Source: Hansfordia pulvinata (Eukaryota > Ascomycota > Sordariomycetes > Xylariales). From it: a stretch of DNA of 64,000 bases. This document shows positions 11,641 to 24,060 of the stretch, one piece after another. The position numbers were made by a program, and so were the translations under genes. The stretch is taken from contig BJKQ01000036.1 of the NCBI GenBank assembly GCA_006538405.1, positions 41,583 through 105,582 of the forward strand, read 5' to 3'. Position 1 is the stretch's first letter, and the number at the start of each line of letters is the position of its first letter. The notes under the pieces are model-generated. The model saw only the letters and a list, made by a program, of their open reading frames with translations. It made no database searches and had not been told where the DNA came from.

Positions 11641-11998
11641 CTGACCCAGTGAATCTGACATATTTGCCATCTACGACGCGTACGACGGCGGCGGGCACGA
11701 GCTGGAGGACCAGGCCTGCATCCAGCGGACGGTGGAGACGACCGTCGTTGTCGAGGACAACGGCCGGGTCAGCAGCATCAGCTCCACCGAGGAGCTCAAG
11801 TGGCTCTACGGCGTCGACCCGCATAACGCGTTCGAAAAGGTCCAAGAGGAAACGGAAAATTCTTCAAGAAGAGCTCTACGCATACTGGAGAACAAAAAAG
11901 AAAAAAAGAAGACGAAAAAGACAATGAGATTCACAAAAAAAACATCACAATCACGAGATACACGAAGAAGCGACCAGCCTTACGATTCTGGAACCTGA
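11641..11998 (+). pseudogene. GC-rich 3' exon or gene fragment, product unknown
   Basis: From about 11650 to 11840 one frame (DIFAIYDAYDGGGHELE ... ELKWLYGVDPHNAFE) has almost only G or C in third positions. That is a strong sign of genuine fungal coding sequence. The stretch before it, CTGACCCAG, would serve as branch point and 3' splice site, so it could be a last exon. After residue ~70 it runs into a lysine-rich, low-complexity tail (AAAGAAAAAAAGAAGACG-type sequence) and a stop at 11996-11998. No upstream exon with matching codon use is visible, so it is probably a truncated relic. Family not recognised. Confidence 0.5.
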
Positions 11999-12747
11999 TA
12001 GTCTGAAAGAAAACCAAGAGTCAGTCACGATTAATAATGCTCATAGTAATACAGCTATAGGAATTAGCAATACCAATCCTTCCAGTGGAGGATCGGAAAC
12101 TTTTCTCTCCTATATATATGTGTTAAGAAGCTAACTTTAAAGCCCCGGCACAGCTACCGGTTCTTAGCTATGATGGAAGTATGACACGATATGGTCGCTC
12201 CACCCAATTACCTGCGAACCCGACCGACCATATGCCACATATAAAGCAATGAAGGCCCTATTTATTACAGTCTTGCGATTTGCAATGCCGGGATCTTATG
12301 GCTTAAGTAGTAATAATAATAGTAATAGTAGTAGTATTCGGTCCGGTTAGCAATTGCCCCTCAGCTTACATGGTGAATAGGGCCGTTATGTTGTACTCTT
12401 AGGCTCTCTTAATGCTTCATCATTTCATATCGGCCACGAGAGTAGCGCGGGGCTGACAGAAGACGAGAAAAGGGACATGTTAAGCTGGACAAAAAGAATA
12501 GTGAAATAAACACTGCGCGAATTTGTATTCAAGTGAACAGCGGGGACTTAGACCGACTTTTAACTACCTACTATGTAAGTAGTCAAGTAGCTAGCTTATT
12601 GACATGTGCGATCTCTCCTCCCCTCATGCTTTAAAAAGAAACACAAAGTGAACTACATATGTAACGTGCGTGTAGCCTAAATAGATCGCTCGACCGATCC
12701 TTCAGGATAAATGATTGATCCAGAACTCCACGGTATTACGATCATAT
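11999..12747. other. Intergenic with a TAA/TAG microsatellite
   Basis: No coding signal is seen. A trinucleotide run of TAA/TAG units lies at about 12308-12334. The right part is the 3' flank of the leftward 112-aa gene. Confidence 0.5.
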
Positions 12748-13300
12748 TCATACCCGGGGACCGACGCGGACACCATCAATGACCGTCTAGGGAAGATAAA
12801 AGGGTTTATTGTTAGTCCTTTAGTTTCCAATCCAGTGGGGGAAGCTATTCACGATCGATGGGGTACAAGGAAGAAAAAGGAGGAGGAGGGGGGGAAATTC
12901 AAAAACTTACGGTAGCAGGGACGACGTAGCAGCCGTTCTTTTGGAAGGTGACAATCTCGGACGGCTCCGCGGAATCCCAACACGCGGAGTCGCTGTACAG
13001 GGTGGCAACCATGTCGTACTGCTCGAGACCCTGGAGGCGGATGTTGTGGGACTGGACATAGGGCTGGCAGCCCATATCCTCCTTCTTGTGGCCCGCGAGC
13101 AGGGTGTGCATCTGGTCGTCTCCACAGCCGGTCTCCGAGGTCTCGACTTGCCTGGGGGAGGGGGGTCTTCGGGTGAGCTTCTTATTTCTTCTCTCTCCGC
13201 CCCTTCGTCTCTGCATGTTTGTACAAGGCTGCTTACCAGAATGCGAGGCAGGGGGGGCAAGGAGCACCGCTGCCGAGAAGATTTGAGAGGAGAAGCGCAT
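12748..13300 (-). CDS. Small secreted four-cysteine protein, 112 aa, three exons
   Basis: Exons (minus strand) are 13300-13237, 13146-12911 and 12786-12748. Intron 1 (13147-13236, 90 bp) starts GTAAGC and ends AAG. Intron 2 (12787-12910, 124 bp) starts with a perfect GTAAGT and ends CCCTAG. The joins keep one frame and total 113 codons with the stop. The N-terminus MRFSSQIFSAAVLLAPPASH is a signal peptide. The mature part has exactly four cysteines (C29, C48, C77, C94), enough for two disulfides. Length, secretion signal and cysteine count fit a candidate effector. No known family is recognised, so the role is an inference from architecture. The gene lies in a GC island with a TATA box about 200 bp upstream. 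Confidence 0.75.
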
Positions 13301-13495
13301 GATGGCGGTGGTTAAGGGGAAATGATTGACGGAAATTTAAGGAAGACGACGAAGAGAAGGGTACGGGGGTCAGGAGGATTTCCTGCTAATTGCTCGTGAG
13401 GGAAGGCTTATTTCTTAACTGAGGTGATGATGAGTGTTTAATTGATGAGGAATAGCAAAGCAAGAACAGACGACTCTCCGGCAGGACGCGGTGCC

Positions 13496-13501
13496 TTTAT
13501 A
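13496..13501 (-). promoter_or_regulatory. TATA box of the 112-aa secreted-protein gene
   Basis: TATAAA (followed by GG on the minus strand) lies about 196 bp upstream of the ATG, a usual distance for filamentous fungi with a 5' UTR of 100-150 bases. Assigned by position only. Confidence 0.4.
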
Positions 13502-14100
13502 GCTATTCCCGGAGACAAAGTGGAAAGAAGCAGTGGCGATCCGGTCTCGTCCTGACTGGTCTGTGGGCGCAGTCAGAGCCTGGTTCGCGAAAACCAGCCC
13601 GTCATGAAGTTTAGGCTATTGCCTACCTAGGTAAGTTACAGGGTAGGTGAGGTAGGGATCTTGGTGGGAGTCCCCCCCCTCCCCTCCCTCCCACCGGGGA
13701 GGGCTGCGCATCGAGGTAACATATCTGCCTTGGACCTGACACCCCGTGATGGTTCCGTTCCTTACGGGCCGACGACCGGTGCCTGCCGACGACGTCATCT
13801 CAGGCTGCATGGATAAGGTAGGTGGGGACGAGTAAGCAGTGACCGGCCGCGCGCTTAGGGCGTCTCTGCGTGGCGTCAGGGCGCGGGTCCGGCCGGAAAT
13901 CTCATTTTGAATTGCTATCGACCTGCTGTCCTGCCGTTACTTTTGTTCATGAAGAAGAGGGTGAGAGACAGCAACATAGAGAAGGACATCAAGAGAGAGA
14001 GAGAGAGAGAGATGAAGAGCCCGCTGCTGCCTATAGCGCGAAGAAGCGCCCAAAGGATACGGGATCGGCAATCGACACTTGCGGGTGCGCGGAACGGGGC
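13502..14100. other. Intergenic, simple repeats
   Basis: It contains C-rich runs (13672-13700), a palindrome TACCTAGGTA near 13623 and a (GA)n run at about 13992-14011. Open frames here are short and unbiased. Confidence 0.5.
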
Positions 14101-14533
14101 GCAGCAGTTATCCCGACGCGATCGCTGGGTACCCTAACGCTATCTAAACCTATCATGGCAGTGATATGCGATGCTTTCTCAGATTTCCTATCTCTTTTTA
14201 GTATCAGTATCGAGGTTTAAAGCTCAGAATCTACTTAAGCCCTGCGCTCATAAGTATGTGCCACCACGCTGCTTTTTTCTTATCGCTACTAGATTAAGTA
14301 TGAAAAGATAAGGAAAGATATAAACCCGCGCACTTTAAGTCCAGACTTAAAGGAGGGGAGGACCCCTTAAGAGAACCCCTTTCAGGTCGCCAGACCGACA
14401 TGTAAGACGCTGTTATGATTATCAGGTGCTTAAGAATAGTAAAGGGCTGCGTGATGTACCGGTACCTTCTTTGTATTTTAATGGAATAAGGTGGCGTTAA
14501 GGTGCTCAGCGATGGGGTCGGGATAATTGCTGC
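14101..14533. mobile_element. Old inverted-repeat DNA element related to the one at 26.2 kb
   Basis: The left end reads GCAGCAGTTATCCCGACGCG. The inverted right end reads GCAGCAATTATCCCGACCCC, and the similarity continues about 45 bp inward. The interior around 14296-14430 matches the interior of the 26.2-kb element in opposite orientation (AAAGATAAGGAAAGATATAA, then GCGCACTT and later GACCGACATG). No target duplication can be seen at these ends, so the copy is old or its ends are slightly misplaced. It is non-coding and non-autonomous. Confidence 0.6.
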
Positions 14534-15185
14534 AATCTCCCCCGGGCCCCAGTGCGTTTGTCCCGCTCTCAGCTTACTACTGGATTGGGGCAGAGCGGCA
14601 GCGGCCGCCGTGGATGGGTCGCAGGGGAAAATCCACACTCTAGTGCCGGGATCCGTGAGTCGTGTGGGGAAGGAAGCAAGAGAAGAACGACTGATCGTCG
14701 GTCGGCGTGCCTGTGCTATTTACCTGCTAGGTAGTGGGCTGTGGGCGGCCGCTAGGGCTACCCACTGCTGGCTCTTTAGGCACCGGAACTGCTAAAGGGT
14801 CGTGAGGGGGTCCGTCAAAGCTTGCTTGTGTCGTGAGCCCTGGCATGCGTAGATGATGGCCGATTGCCATCTCCGGCCGTGCTTCAGGCGGCTTCACTGG
14901 CTGTGGGGAGGGAAGAAAAGGTGCCTTGCATGCGAAATAGTATACTGCCTGCCTAGGCGGTCGTAGAACCGCCCGCTTGCCAGGCCTCGACTCGATAACC
15001 GTGATACTTCGCGACACAGCCCACCCGGCGCCCGACTCCCCTCGCAAATAGGAACACGGAAGGAGGGGGATGGGCGGGGGTTGGAAGGTAGAAGGGCTGT
15101 CAATGTGTCTGTCGACACGGGTTCAAGGGAATGACAGACATATTGGGATCTAGCTGGATTTCTTTCTCTTGCCTCGCCTCTCGAG
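14534..15185. other. Intergenic upstream of the 372-aa gene
   Basis: No coding bias in any frame. Overlapping open frames on both strands are short. It ends in the promoter region of the rightward gene. Confidence 0.45.
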
Positions 15186-15192
15186 TATAAAG
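15186..15192 (+). promoter_or_regulatory. TATA box of the 372-aa secreted-protein gene
   Basis: TATAAAG lies 184 bp before the ATG and is followed by a long CT-rich leader (15285-15330) typical of highly expressed filamentous-fungal promoters. Confidence 0.55.
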
Positions 15193-15369
15193 CAGAGTTG
15201 ACGCCGGCCGGATAATCGTGATTGAATCAACTCAGACTCGGCATCAACACCGATCACCATCTCCTCACCTATATACATCCATTCTCTCTCTCCCTCTCTT
15301 CCTTAGTCTTTCTCCTCCAGCTTTCATCCACGAAACCACTCCCTTCCTTCCCTTCAACAACCCTTCAAG

Positions 15370-16639
15370 ATGCTCTCTCGCGCTCTCGCCGCCGGCTGCT
15401 TCGTCCTGGGCATGTCCCAGACAGCACTGGCCCAGAGTCGGATCTGCACCGGCTCGTCTTGCGACAATTGCCCAGTGACAACGTCCGACTCGGGCAGCGG
15501 CTTTCCCGAATGCTCCGTCTACCGGAGCAAGGACGTTTTTGGGGGTTCGTTCAAGCCCGACCCCACGACCGGGTAAGTCTTTTTCTTCCTTCCTTCCTTT
15601 ACTCTCTCTCTCGCTTTCGCTAATCTCCGAGGTGGTTGTGAATTTTCTCTCGAAACAGCCAGTGGGACGTGTGGTTCGACATACCCCAAGCCGGTCCGAC
15701 TTGCAATTATGTCATCAAGAGCCCGGCCTCGGTAATGGAGCAAAAATGCGGCAAGACCACGTGGTCGGGCCAGGGCGGGTACTGCCGCAACGTGAGGCTC
15801 GCAGAGACCTTCATGCTCCAGTGGTGCTGCGGCAACGGCGACTGCTGCGAAGCCGGCGTCGCCAACATCCCCGGCTGCAATAACGACAAAAAGCGCGACA
15901 GCAGCCCGTCCCGCCGCCGCGAGCTCTTGAGCCGCCCCGTCTTCACCATGCGCAGCCCCGACGGCGACGAGCAAGTCAACGCCATGACCACGGGCGGAGG
16001 CGCCCTCGTGCTCAAGGGTGCCGACGGCAAGGTCATCGAGCCCGCCAGCAAGGGCACGCCCCCGGCTCCCGGTAGTGGCAGCAGCAGCAGCAGCAGCCGC
16101 CGCAGCAACGATGACAACGACGAGATCGAGGCCGCCGAGCTCGGGCTGGTGCAGGCCCGCGGCGTCAGGTGCACCAAAGACTCGTGGGTCGACGATGGCA
16201 GCGAGTTCACCACCACCGCGGATAACACGCAGATGGTCACCACCCGGGCCTACCCGGCTGGCACCGAGGTGACCATCACCAAGACGCGGACCCAAGGCTG
16301 GTCCACCTCCATGGAAGCCAGCTTCGGCTTCGCCGACATCTTCAGCATGGGCGTCAGCTTCTCCGTCACCGAGTCCGAGGAGATCAGCGACTCCGAGGCC
16401 GCCACCTTCACTATGCCCGAGGGTCCCTCAGCCTACGTCGGCTTCACCGCCTTTCTGCTGTGCAAGAAAGGTGAGTTTTCTTTTCTTTTTTTTTTTCTTT
16501 CTTCTTGCTGACAAGAGTCCCCCAAAAATTTCCAGGCTCCGGAGAGTGCGATGGAGGCACTGTCTCTGGACTTGTCTGCACCCCTTACAAGAGCAACGGC
16601 GTCCTGGCTGGCGAGTACGGCATCGTCCAGTCCGGCTAA
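15370..16639 (+). CDS. Cysteine-rich secreted protein with beta-rich C-terminal domain, 372 aa, three exons
   Basis: Exons are 15370-15572, 15659-16470 and 16536-16639. Intron 1 (86 bp) runs GTAAGT...AACAG and intron 2 (65 bp) GTGAGT...TCCAG. The spliced frame is exactly 373 codons. The protein starts with a signal peptide (MLSRALAAGCFVLGMSQTALA, cut near residue 21). Next comes an N-terminal domain with about a dozen cysteines, including WCC and DCC pairs, then a basic and poly-serine linker (about residues 145-220). The C-terminal domain is rich in alternating S/T and hydrophobic residues (TQGWSTSMEASFGFADIF, FSVTESEEISDS) and ends with paired cysteines. Such patterns suggest amphipathic beta-hairpins and loosely recall aerolysin-like folds, but that is a weak structural inference. 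Codons are GC-rich. The ATG is the first in frame after the CT-rich leader. Confidence 0.85.
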
Positions 16640-16749
16640 ATTGGCGGCATTCCCTGCTTCCCCTAGCGCAGTCAGCTTTCAGTAGAATTGGAAGGGATTA
16701 TTACGAAAGCTTTCGACGGGGAGGTAAGGATGCCATTTCAAATCCCTTT
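16640..16749. other. 3' flank of the 372-aa gene
   Basis: Short non-coding stretch between the stop codon and the degenerate repeat. No clear polyadenylation signal stands out. Confidence 0.4.
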
Positions 16750-17110
16750 TATTGCTGGCCATGTCACCTCCGACTTTGTTCATCGCCGGCCGTACTCCTT
16801 CTGTTTCTGTTACTGCTGGGCCTAACATGTATAGTCCTGATATTGCTGGCTATGTCACCTATAGTTCCGTTACCGCTCGTTCTCTTGTTTATCCTCCTGT
16901 TATACCGACTATATCACTCCTGGTCCTATCACTATATGGCTCTGTATTTCCTAGTCTTGTTACCGCTGGCTAGCTTCGTCCTGCTTCTCTTACTGCTGGC
17001 TCTCTGACTTGTCTTGTTATGCCCACTATATCACTACTGACCCTATCAATGTATAGCCCTGTAGTTTCTTAATCCTGTTACCCGCTTGCTCTATCGTCTC
17101 TGCCCCTATT
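16750..17110. repeat. Degenerate tandem repeat, period about 118 bp
   Basis: The phrase ACTATATCACTCCTGGTCCT and its continuation up to TTGTTACCGCTGGC recur about 118 bp later as ACTATATCACTACTGACCCT. A more diverged unit lies before them. Open frames through this stretch are a by-product of the repeat. Confidence 0.6.
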
Positions 17111-17236
17111 ACCATAATGCTCATCATCATCACCAGAAAATTCTGATCCCGTAAACAGCTCTGCTCCCCGTCACCATCAACCCACCTTTCCGCTCCATTA
17201 TCACGCCCCGGACTTCACCGATGAGCAACTACTACT

Positions 17237-17253
17237 GGGGGGGGGGGGGGGGG
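17237..17253. repeat. Poly-G tract, 17 bp
   Basis: An uninterrupted run of 17 G on the plus strand. It is one of four pure G/C homopolymers in the GC islands of this window. Exact length is prone to sequencing error. Confidence 0.9.
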
Positions 17254-18340
17254 AGACTGTGACTGAGTGTGTGTCGCTGTCGATATTGGGGCGCAGGGGT
17301 TTCAGCCGCGATAGATGCCGAAGGTGAATGTGGACTGTATCCAACAAGAAACCCGTCAGCTGTACCACGCCGTGGTCTTCGAATGGTCTCGAGACGTACT
17401 GATAATGATGATGATGATGATGCTCCGAGCCATTTAGGCGCTGCTGCTGCTCCTGACGAGGTCCGCACAGGTGTCTCCCTGCTGAACAGAAGGCCGTGGC
17501 GATACACTCTCAGGCGAAAAGCAGCGCAAAGGTGACAGCCCAGGAGTCAAAAAGTCCCGGGCTGCGACCTCAAAGGGGGTTGAGATCAAGGTAAAAGAGA
17601 CCCGGTAGGCTAGACACAGGAGGAGGCCCGGCCACGTAGCTGCTCATCTCGGGGCGCTCAGAGCCCCCAGTGTCCCTTGCGAGAGCAGCACCCTGCTGGG
17701 CGGGCTCCCGATCGCGAGGTATGCTGATAATATCGCGGGGATGACGACACATCGAGGTGCTGGAGGCGGCGAGGTGGACGGGGCCTGTCGGCCCTCTTTC
17801 GGGGTTGGTGGTATGCTTTCTTCTACGTTACACTCCGGGGTCGACTGCCGTCTCCGAAGCCGGCGGGTGAGAATACTTGTGAGAGCGACTCCCCCAAAGA
17901 TACGAGGATGACGCGCCAGAGGTATTAGAGAGCGAGAGGGTTTGCCACTGGGAGCAGAATTCTCAAAGAGGCGCCATAGTTGAAAGTTAGTAAAGGAAGA
18001 AAGAGGTGTCACAGACAGCTCATGGTTAAGAAGGAATGAGAAAGGGGAGTAAACAGGTGCTTTATAACCCTTACCCCTGTAACGAAAGGGAAATATTCTG
18101 ACTTTCTTTTTTTATTTCATCAAGCTCCTTTCTAGAATTGGTTTACCTGGACAGCTGTGTTAACCGTTAGCTGCGTAAGCATGTCCGCCCCGGCCTGGGT
18201 TTCACCGCAGCTAGCCCGGAGCCCGGCCACTCACTAGTCACCCACCCACTGTACGGCACACTTACGTGCACGGAGACGAGCAGATTTAGCGGGGTCTAGC
18301 GGGGCTTAAGGGAGGTAAGGGAGCTGTTAATTGCTATTTC
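17254..18340. other. Intergenic, no supported gene
   Basis: A leftward 122-codon frame (17644-18012) sits below a TATAAA-like string near 18060, but it lacks codon bias. The upstream ATG closest to that box opens only a five-codon frame. I treat it as non-coding. The sequence grades into the next AT block after about 18340. Confidence 0.4.
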
Positions 18341-21300
18341 TTTTTCTTTTCTTTCCTTTTATTAACCGTTGAACGAATGCCGGTAAGGTAGAGTTTTATG
18401 CGTATATTTATTGTTTAAAGAAGATAAATTTAAAAGAAATATATATTTACCTTTTTTTTCGTTATTCTCCCTTTTTTTAAAAAAAGGGATCTTAAGCTTT
18501 ACCCCTTTATATTTATTGATTTTTTATACACTTGTTATTTAGTTATTATTTTAATAAAAGAGGGAGAAAGTGACTTTAAACTTTTAAATAATAATTACTT
18601 AATAAGTTAAGTCATTTATAATAACCGTATAATATACTTATATATATTAATAATTAAGTAATAAAAAGGGTAAATAAGTACTAACGTAAATAAACATAAA
18701 TTGAATAAGGAATTCTTAATTAAGCTTTACTTACTTATAACTTTATAAAGGTTAAGCAGCGATTTAACGGCGCTTTTAAAGCAAGGAAAAGGGGGAAATT
18801 TGTGCGCTTCTCCGCTTATTTAAAGAAAAGCCTTTAAAAAAAAGGAGAAAATGTAAAGAGAACGCCTTTATATAAAAAAGTTCAAGACAAGTGTAACGAT
18901 AAAAGCCAGTAAAGTGCCGATGATTTTATTTTTACGTTAATAAAAAAACCGAAATTAAGATTAAGTGACGTAAGAAAGCGAGGAAGTAGAAGGGGAAAAG
19001 AGAAAAAAGAAAAGAGATAACGATTTTAAATTACATGTTTTTAAAATCATTTATAAAGTATCAATCAATTTAATTAATACTATTCACGTATATAATACGT
19101 TCTTAAATTCATTTTTAAAAAGGGAGAGATTAAACGTCGGGAAGAATTTAAACCTTTAATTAAGTCTTTTTTATCGTTTTTTATTTAAAAATCTTTTTTC
19201 ACGCTTTAAAACTTAAAATTAAAGGTTTTTTCATAAAGCGGTACTAAAATGTATTAATTCAAGTTAAATAAATATGATAAGCATATAATCGCGGAAAGAC
19301 CGGTTTTATAAAGTTAAGTAATTTGATAACTTATTATAAAATACGTTTAAAACATACGCTTATATATTAACGTTTATTATATATATATGTATAAGATTTA
19401 AATCGTACGGTAAGAAAAAAACGTATTATATAAAATAAAATAAACCCGGATTAATAATAAAAAAGCGATTATTAAACGTTAACGATCTGTTTTAAGCTTA
19501 TTATTTAAATTTCATTTTCTTTAACTTATTTAAAGATTATCTTATTACGTAATTAATAAAATCCTTTTTTCTTATTTTACTTTTAACGTGGATCTTTTTT
19601 TTTAAAGAACAGAAAAGGTTGAAATTGATTTGTTTATATATTTAATAGTTTCGCTTTTTTAGAAAAGCTGAAATATAAAACATCGTATTTCATTTTTCTT
19701 TAAAAAGTATTAATTAAGAAATATAAGGATCGTAACCGTTAAAACAATAATAGATTTTATCCGACTTTTTATATAACATGAGTTAAGCGTTATTAGCCTT
19801 AATATCTCACATTTTAACTTATAATATATTGCTTTAATTAAAAAAAGCGCTTTCTTAAATTAAAACACTTATTCTTATAAATATAAAGATTTATGATAAT
19901 TTTCAACGAAGTAAAAAAGGAAAGATAAGTATAATGAAACTTTAAGTTAAAGAAAAAGAAATAAGTTAATTACGATAACGAATAACATTTCTTTAATTTC
20001 TTAAACGGAAAATTGAAAGTTTAAATAATTAATCACCCCGTAAGCTTACAGTCTTAATAATTATTTTATAATTTTTACGTGCCTTTCTTATAAATTAACA
20101 CCTTTTTATCTTTAAAACTATAATATTAAATATTTATCTTAACTTATTTTAAATTATATATAGATACTTTAATATATATATGCTTAACACTTATTAAGTT
20201 ATAAAAAGGTTTATAAGCGCTTTAAAAGCCGATTTTGAAGATTTTAATAATAATGTAAATTAACTTAATAACACCTTTACTTTAACGCGTTTTATATAAC
20301 ACGGCTTTAATAACGTAAATGTAAAAGTATGATTCATTAAAACTATTATATATAATAAACTTAAAGGCAGTTAAATCTATATATACATATTTATAAAGTA
20401 TTTTATATATCTTAAATCGTATATAATTAAGTTACGGTTTTAAGTATATATAATATAATTATTATAAAATATACTTACTTTATTACTTATTAAAGAATTA
20501 ATTAAGTATAACGTTTATAACTTTAATTATTCAAACTTAAACTTAAATAAGAAAAATAATTATATTTATTATAAGCTTTTTAAGGGCCTTTATTTTAAGC
20601 TTAACCGTTATATTACTTATTAAATAAAGGATATAAAATATAAAAGCAATAATAATTATGATAACCGCTTTATTTTTAAAGTTTAATTAAACCTTTAAGT
20701 AAATAAGATTAATATTATAACGCGACGTTACTGAACGCTTATTATAAGTTAATATAATATTAAAACACTTATTATTCTATTAAAAGAATTACTTTATATT
20801 ATTTAATATTAAGTAACACGCTTTACGCGTTTATTTTAAAGATATAACCCTTATATAAACTGCCGGCCTTATTTAATTAATTAAAAGATTAACTTATATT
20901 AAATCGATTTAAAAAGAATTAAGCGTGTACTTAATAGAAATTATTAAACTTAAGCTTAATAAGACTTAATAATATTATAATATACTTATGTTTTATAAAT
21001 AAGTAACTAATATTAATATTTTTATTACTTTAACTATTCTCGTATTACTTATAAGTAAAGTTATATTAAAACGCTTTAATAAAAATTAAAAACATTTAAC
21101 CCTTTTATATATTAATACCTTTCTTTTTAATAATTATCATATAACGTAAGTTAAGCACGATATTTAACCGTTTTAAAATTATTATAATTTTAACCTAATA
21201 TTTTTATATTATTATTATATAAGATTTACCTTAATTTCTTATATTTATTAAGTATAAAAGGCCTTTATTACACGGTTAATAATAATAAATTAAAACCTCG

Positions 21301-24060
21301 CCTCTGTAAATTAACTTAAATATTAAAACTGTTTTTACTTTTCTTAACCGTTAATGATATACGATATCGTGCTGGCCTTATAACTTATTATAATATTACT
21401 CTTTATAATATAAAATATATAAACGTTATTATAAAGTTAACTCTTTTATTATTAAATATATTAAAGCTGCCTTTTCTTTTTTATTTTATTCCTTTAAAAA
21501 GAAAGCCTTATTATAATACTTTATAATTTCAACCGCCGTAATTAATAAAGTTAAAAGTAATTATTACTTTATTATTACTTAAAACACGTAGGCTTAAAAG
21601 CGCTTAATATAAACGCTTACTTTAATAAAACCTTTATATAATAAAACGGCCACCTTTTTAATATAAAGGACTTATCGTACCTTTAAAGTGTTAAAGACCT
21701 TAAAAAAGCCTTCCTTTAAAATTATAATAATATATATAAGCTTAACCTTATATTGGTTTTAAAAGAAAAGAAAGACTACTTTTTTTAACGAATTATTATT
21801 AAATATAAATTAATTACCTTTTCCTTATTATATATATAATAAGTATCGTTAATTAATTATAATCTTTATAATATTTGAACGTCTTATAAAATCTTAATAA
21901 AGTAATAAAAACCACTTTCTTTATTACCGCTTTCATTATATAATTAAAGATCTTATATTCATGATTTTACACATTTTATAAGTAATAAATATAATTATTT
22001 AACTTATAAGTGATAATATAATCTTTATAAACCTTATTAAATTCTTAAACACCGATTAAATAACTTAATTTTAATACTTTATAAACCTTATAATTATTAA
22101 ATATTAACTTTATAAATATATTAAATAACCCGTCCGTTTAAAAAACGAGTTTATTTAAAGTTATTTAAATAACATTTACAAGGTTATTTAAACCTTTAAT
22201 ATATTATTTTATTTTACTTTAAGAAAAAACAGTAATAATTAATATTATATATAATATTATATAAGGTCTTTTTACGTTATAATATTAACTTTCATTAAAA
22301 ATACTATTATATTAATTATAACCGTATCGTTAAAGACCCTTTAAATATTACAATTCAACATTTTTATAAATATTAAGTTACTATTATTAACGTTATATTT
22401 AAATCTATTAAACGTAAAAAAGCCGGTTATTTCTTACGCTTTAAATTTAATTTTAATTAGTTAAATGTTAAGTATTACGGTTATTAACGATCTTATTCAT
22501 AAAGTTATATACATAAGTACCGGCTTAAGTAAGATAAATAAGTATAATATCGTTATAAAGGTATATAAAAGAATAATAATTTATAAAAGCGGTGATTAAA
22601 TCTTGTTTTTAATTAAAAAGTAAGGATAATAAGTAATAATATAATAAGTAATAGTTAATAATATAAGGTGTTAATCGGACCTTTAAAGGAATTATTAATT
22701 AAGCTATATAAAGTATAACGTTCGTAAAGGGTGAATATATACGTAATACGTAATAATATTAATATTACTTATTTTATTATATTATATTATTTATAAAGCC
22801 GTATAAAAGGCTTAATTAATATATAAATTAAGCCGTGAAAGCGGTTAACTTAACACTTATAGGCATTGCTTATAACCGTTAAGGTTAATAAATTAAGTTA
22901 AAATTAGCTTAATCTTAGCTTATTTAATTAAGCGTGTAATAAGCGCGCGTATAAGAGCATGATTAATAATTATAATTAAAGTGTATTTAATATAAGGTAA
23001 ACTTATAAACTTATAATTAATAAAAAGTGATAATTAAATTAAATTAAACTTAACCACTTTATTAATAATATACCGCCGCTTTAATAATATATTACCGCCG
23101 CCTTAAATTAAATAAAATATTAAATAAATTAAATAATTAATAATAATAACTGTTTACTTAATATAAAAACGGTGAATCGCCTTATAAAGGTATTAAATAA
23201 AGCTTAAAATTAAGTAATATTACTAATAATTACGTGTAACCGCGTATTTAATATAAAAGGTTACCTTTTTAATAACTTATTTAAACTTATACATCCTTTT
23301 TAATTTTATTTATTATAATTCAATACTTATATAACCGCTTATTAAGTAATTATTTATAATATCACGTTATTAATGTAAATAAAAAGCTTAAAAAGTATTT
23401 TAATATAATAAGTATTATAATAATTATTAACTTAATACCTTTAAATTTATCTTAATATACCCTTACCTTTTGAATATAAAATTAAAATACCCCCTTTTTA
23501 ATTACTTTTTTAATTCCTCTTTTTTATATTAAACATTAATAAAATCGGATATGAAAACAGTTTTTAATATAAGGCCTTTTCCTTTTTCTTTATAAGAACC
23601 GAGTTAATTTTTAAGCCTTTTTAAAAAAGTCCTTTTCCTTATTTACTCACTTTTTGAATAATCTATTTAATTACTTAATAATTATTATTTTTAAGCGGTG
23701 ACTTAAACGGCCTTTTTATTAAAGTTTACGTAACGGATTATAATTTATCAAACCCTTTATTATAACCTTAATTAAGTTAAACCGCTTTTATGATTTAATT
23801 TTATAAAAAGGTTAATAAGTTTATTATTAAATTATTAAACAATAAATAATAATTAAAACCTTATTTAAGCTTACGATTTACGATATATCGGATTATAAAA
23901 TAAAAGACTTTAATAACTTATATAACCGTATTTTTAATATTTAAATTAAGAAATAAAGCGAAGATAAAAAAGAAATAAACGATAAGGGGCCATCATACGG
24001 AACAAGAAATAGTAAAAGGCTTTAAGTTTTGCAAATTGTTAAATTAAGAATAAGTGATTA
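18341..24060. repeat. AT-rich RIP-ed block, 5.7 kb
   Basis: Very low GC, TpA-rich, with stops in every frame. Its length and composition match RIP-ed transposon sequence, but I could not find paired LTRs, inverted ends or a polymerase motif by eye, so the original elements are unidentified. Confidence 0.75.

Noticed and set aside
15519..16295. Leftward 258-codon open frame rich in A, G and V
   Set aside because: Antisense shadow of the three-exon secreted-protein gene; the poly-Ala run is the complement of the poly-Ser linker.
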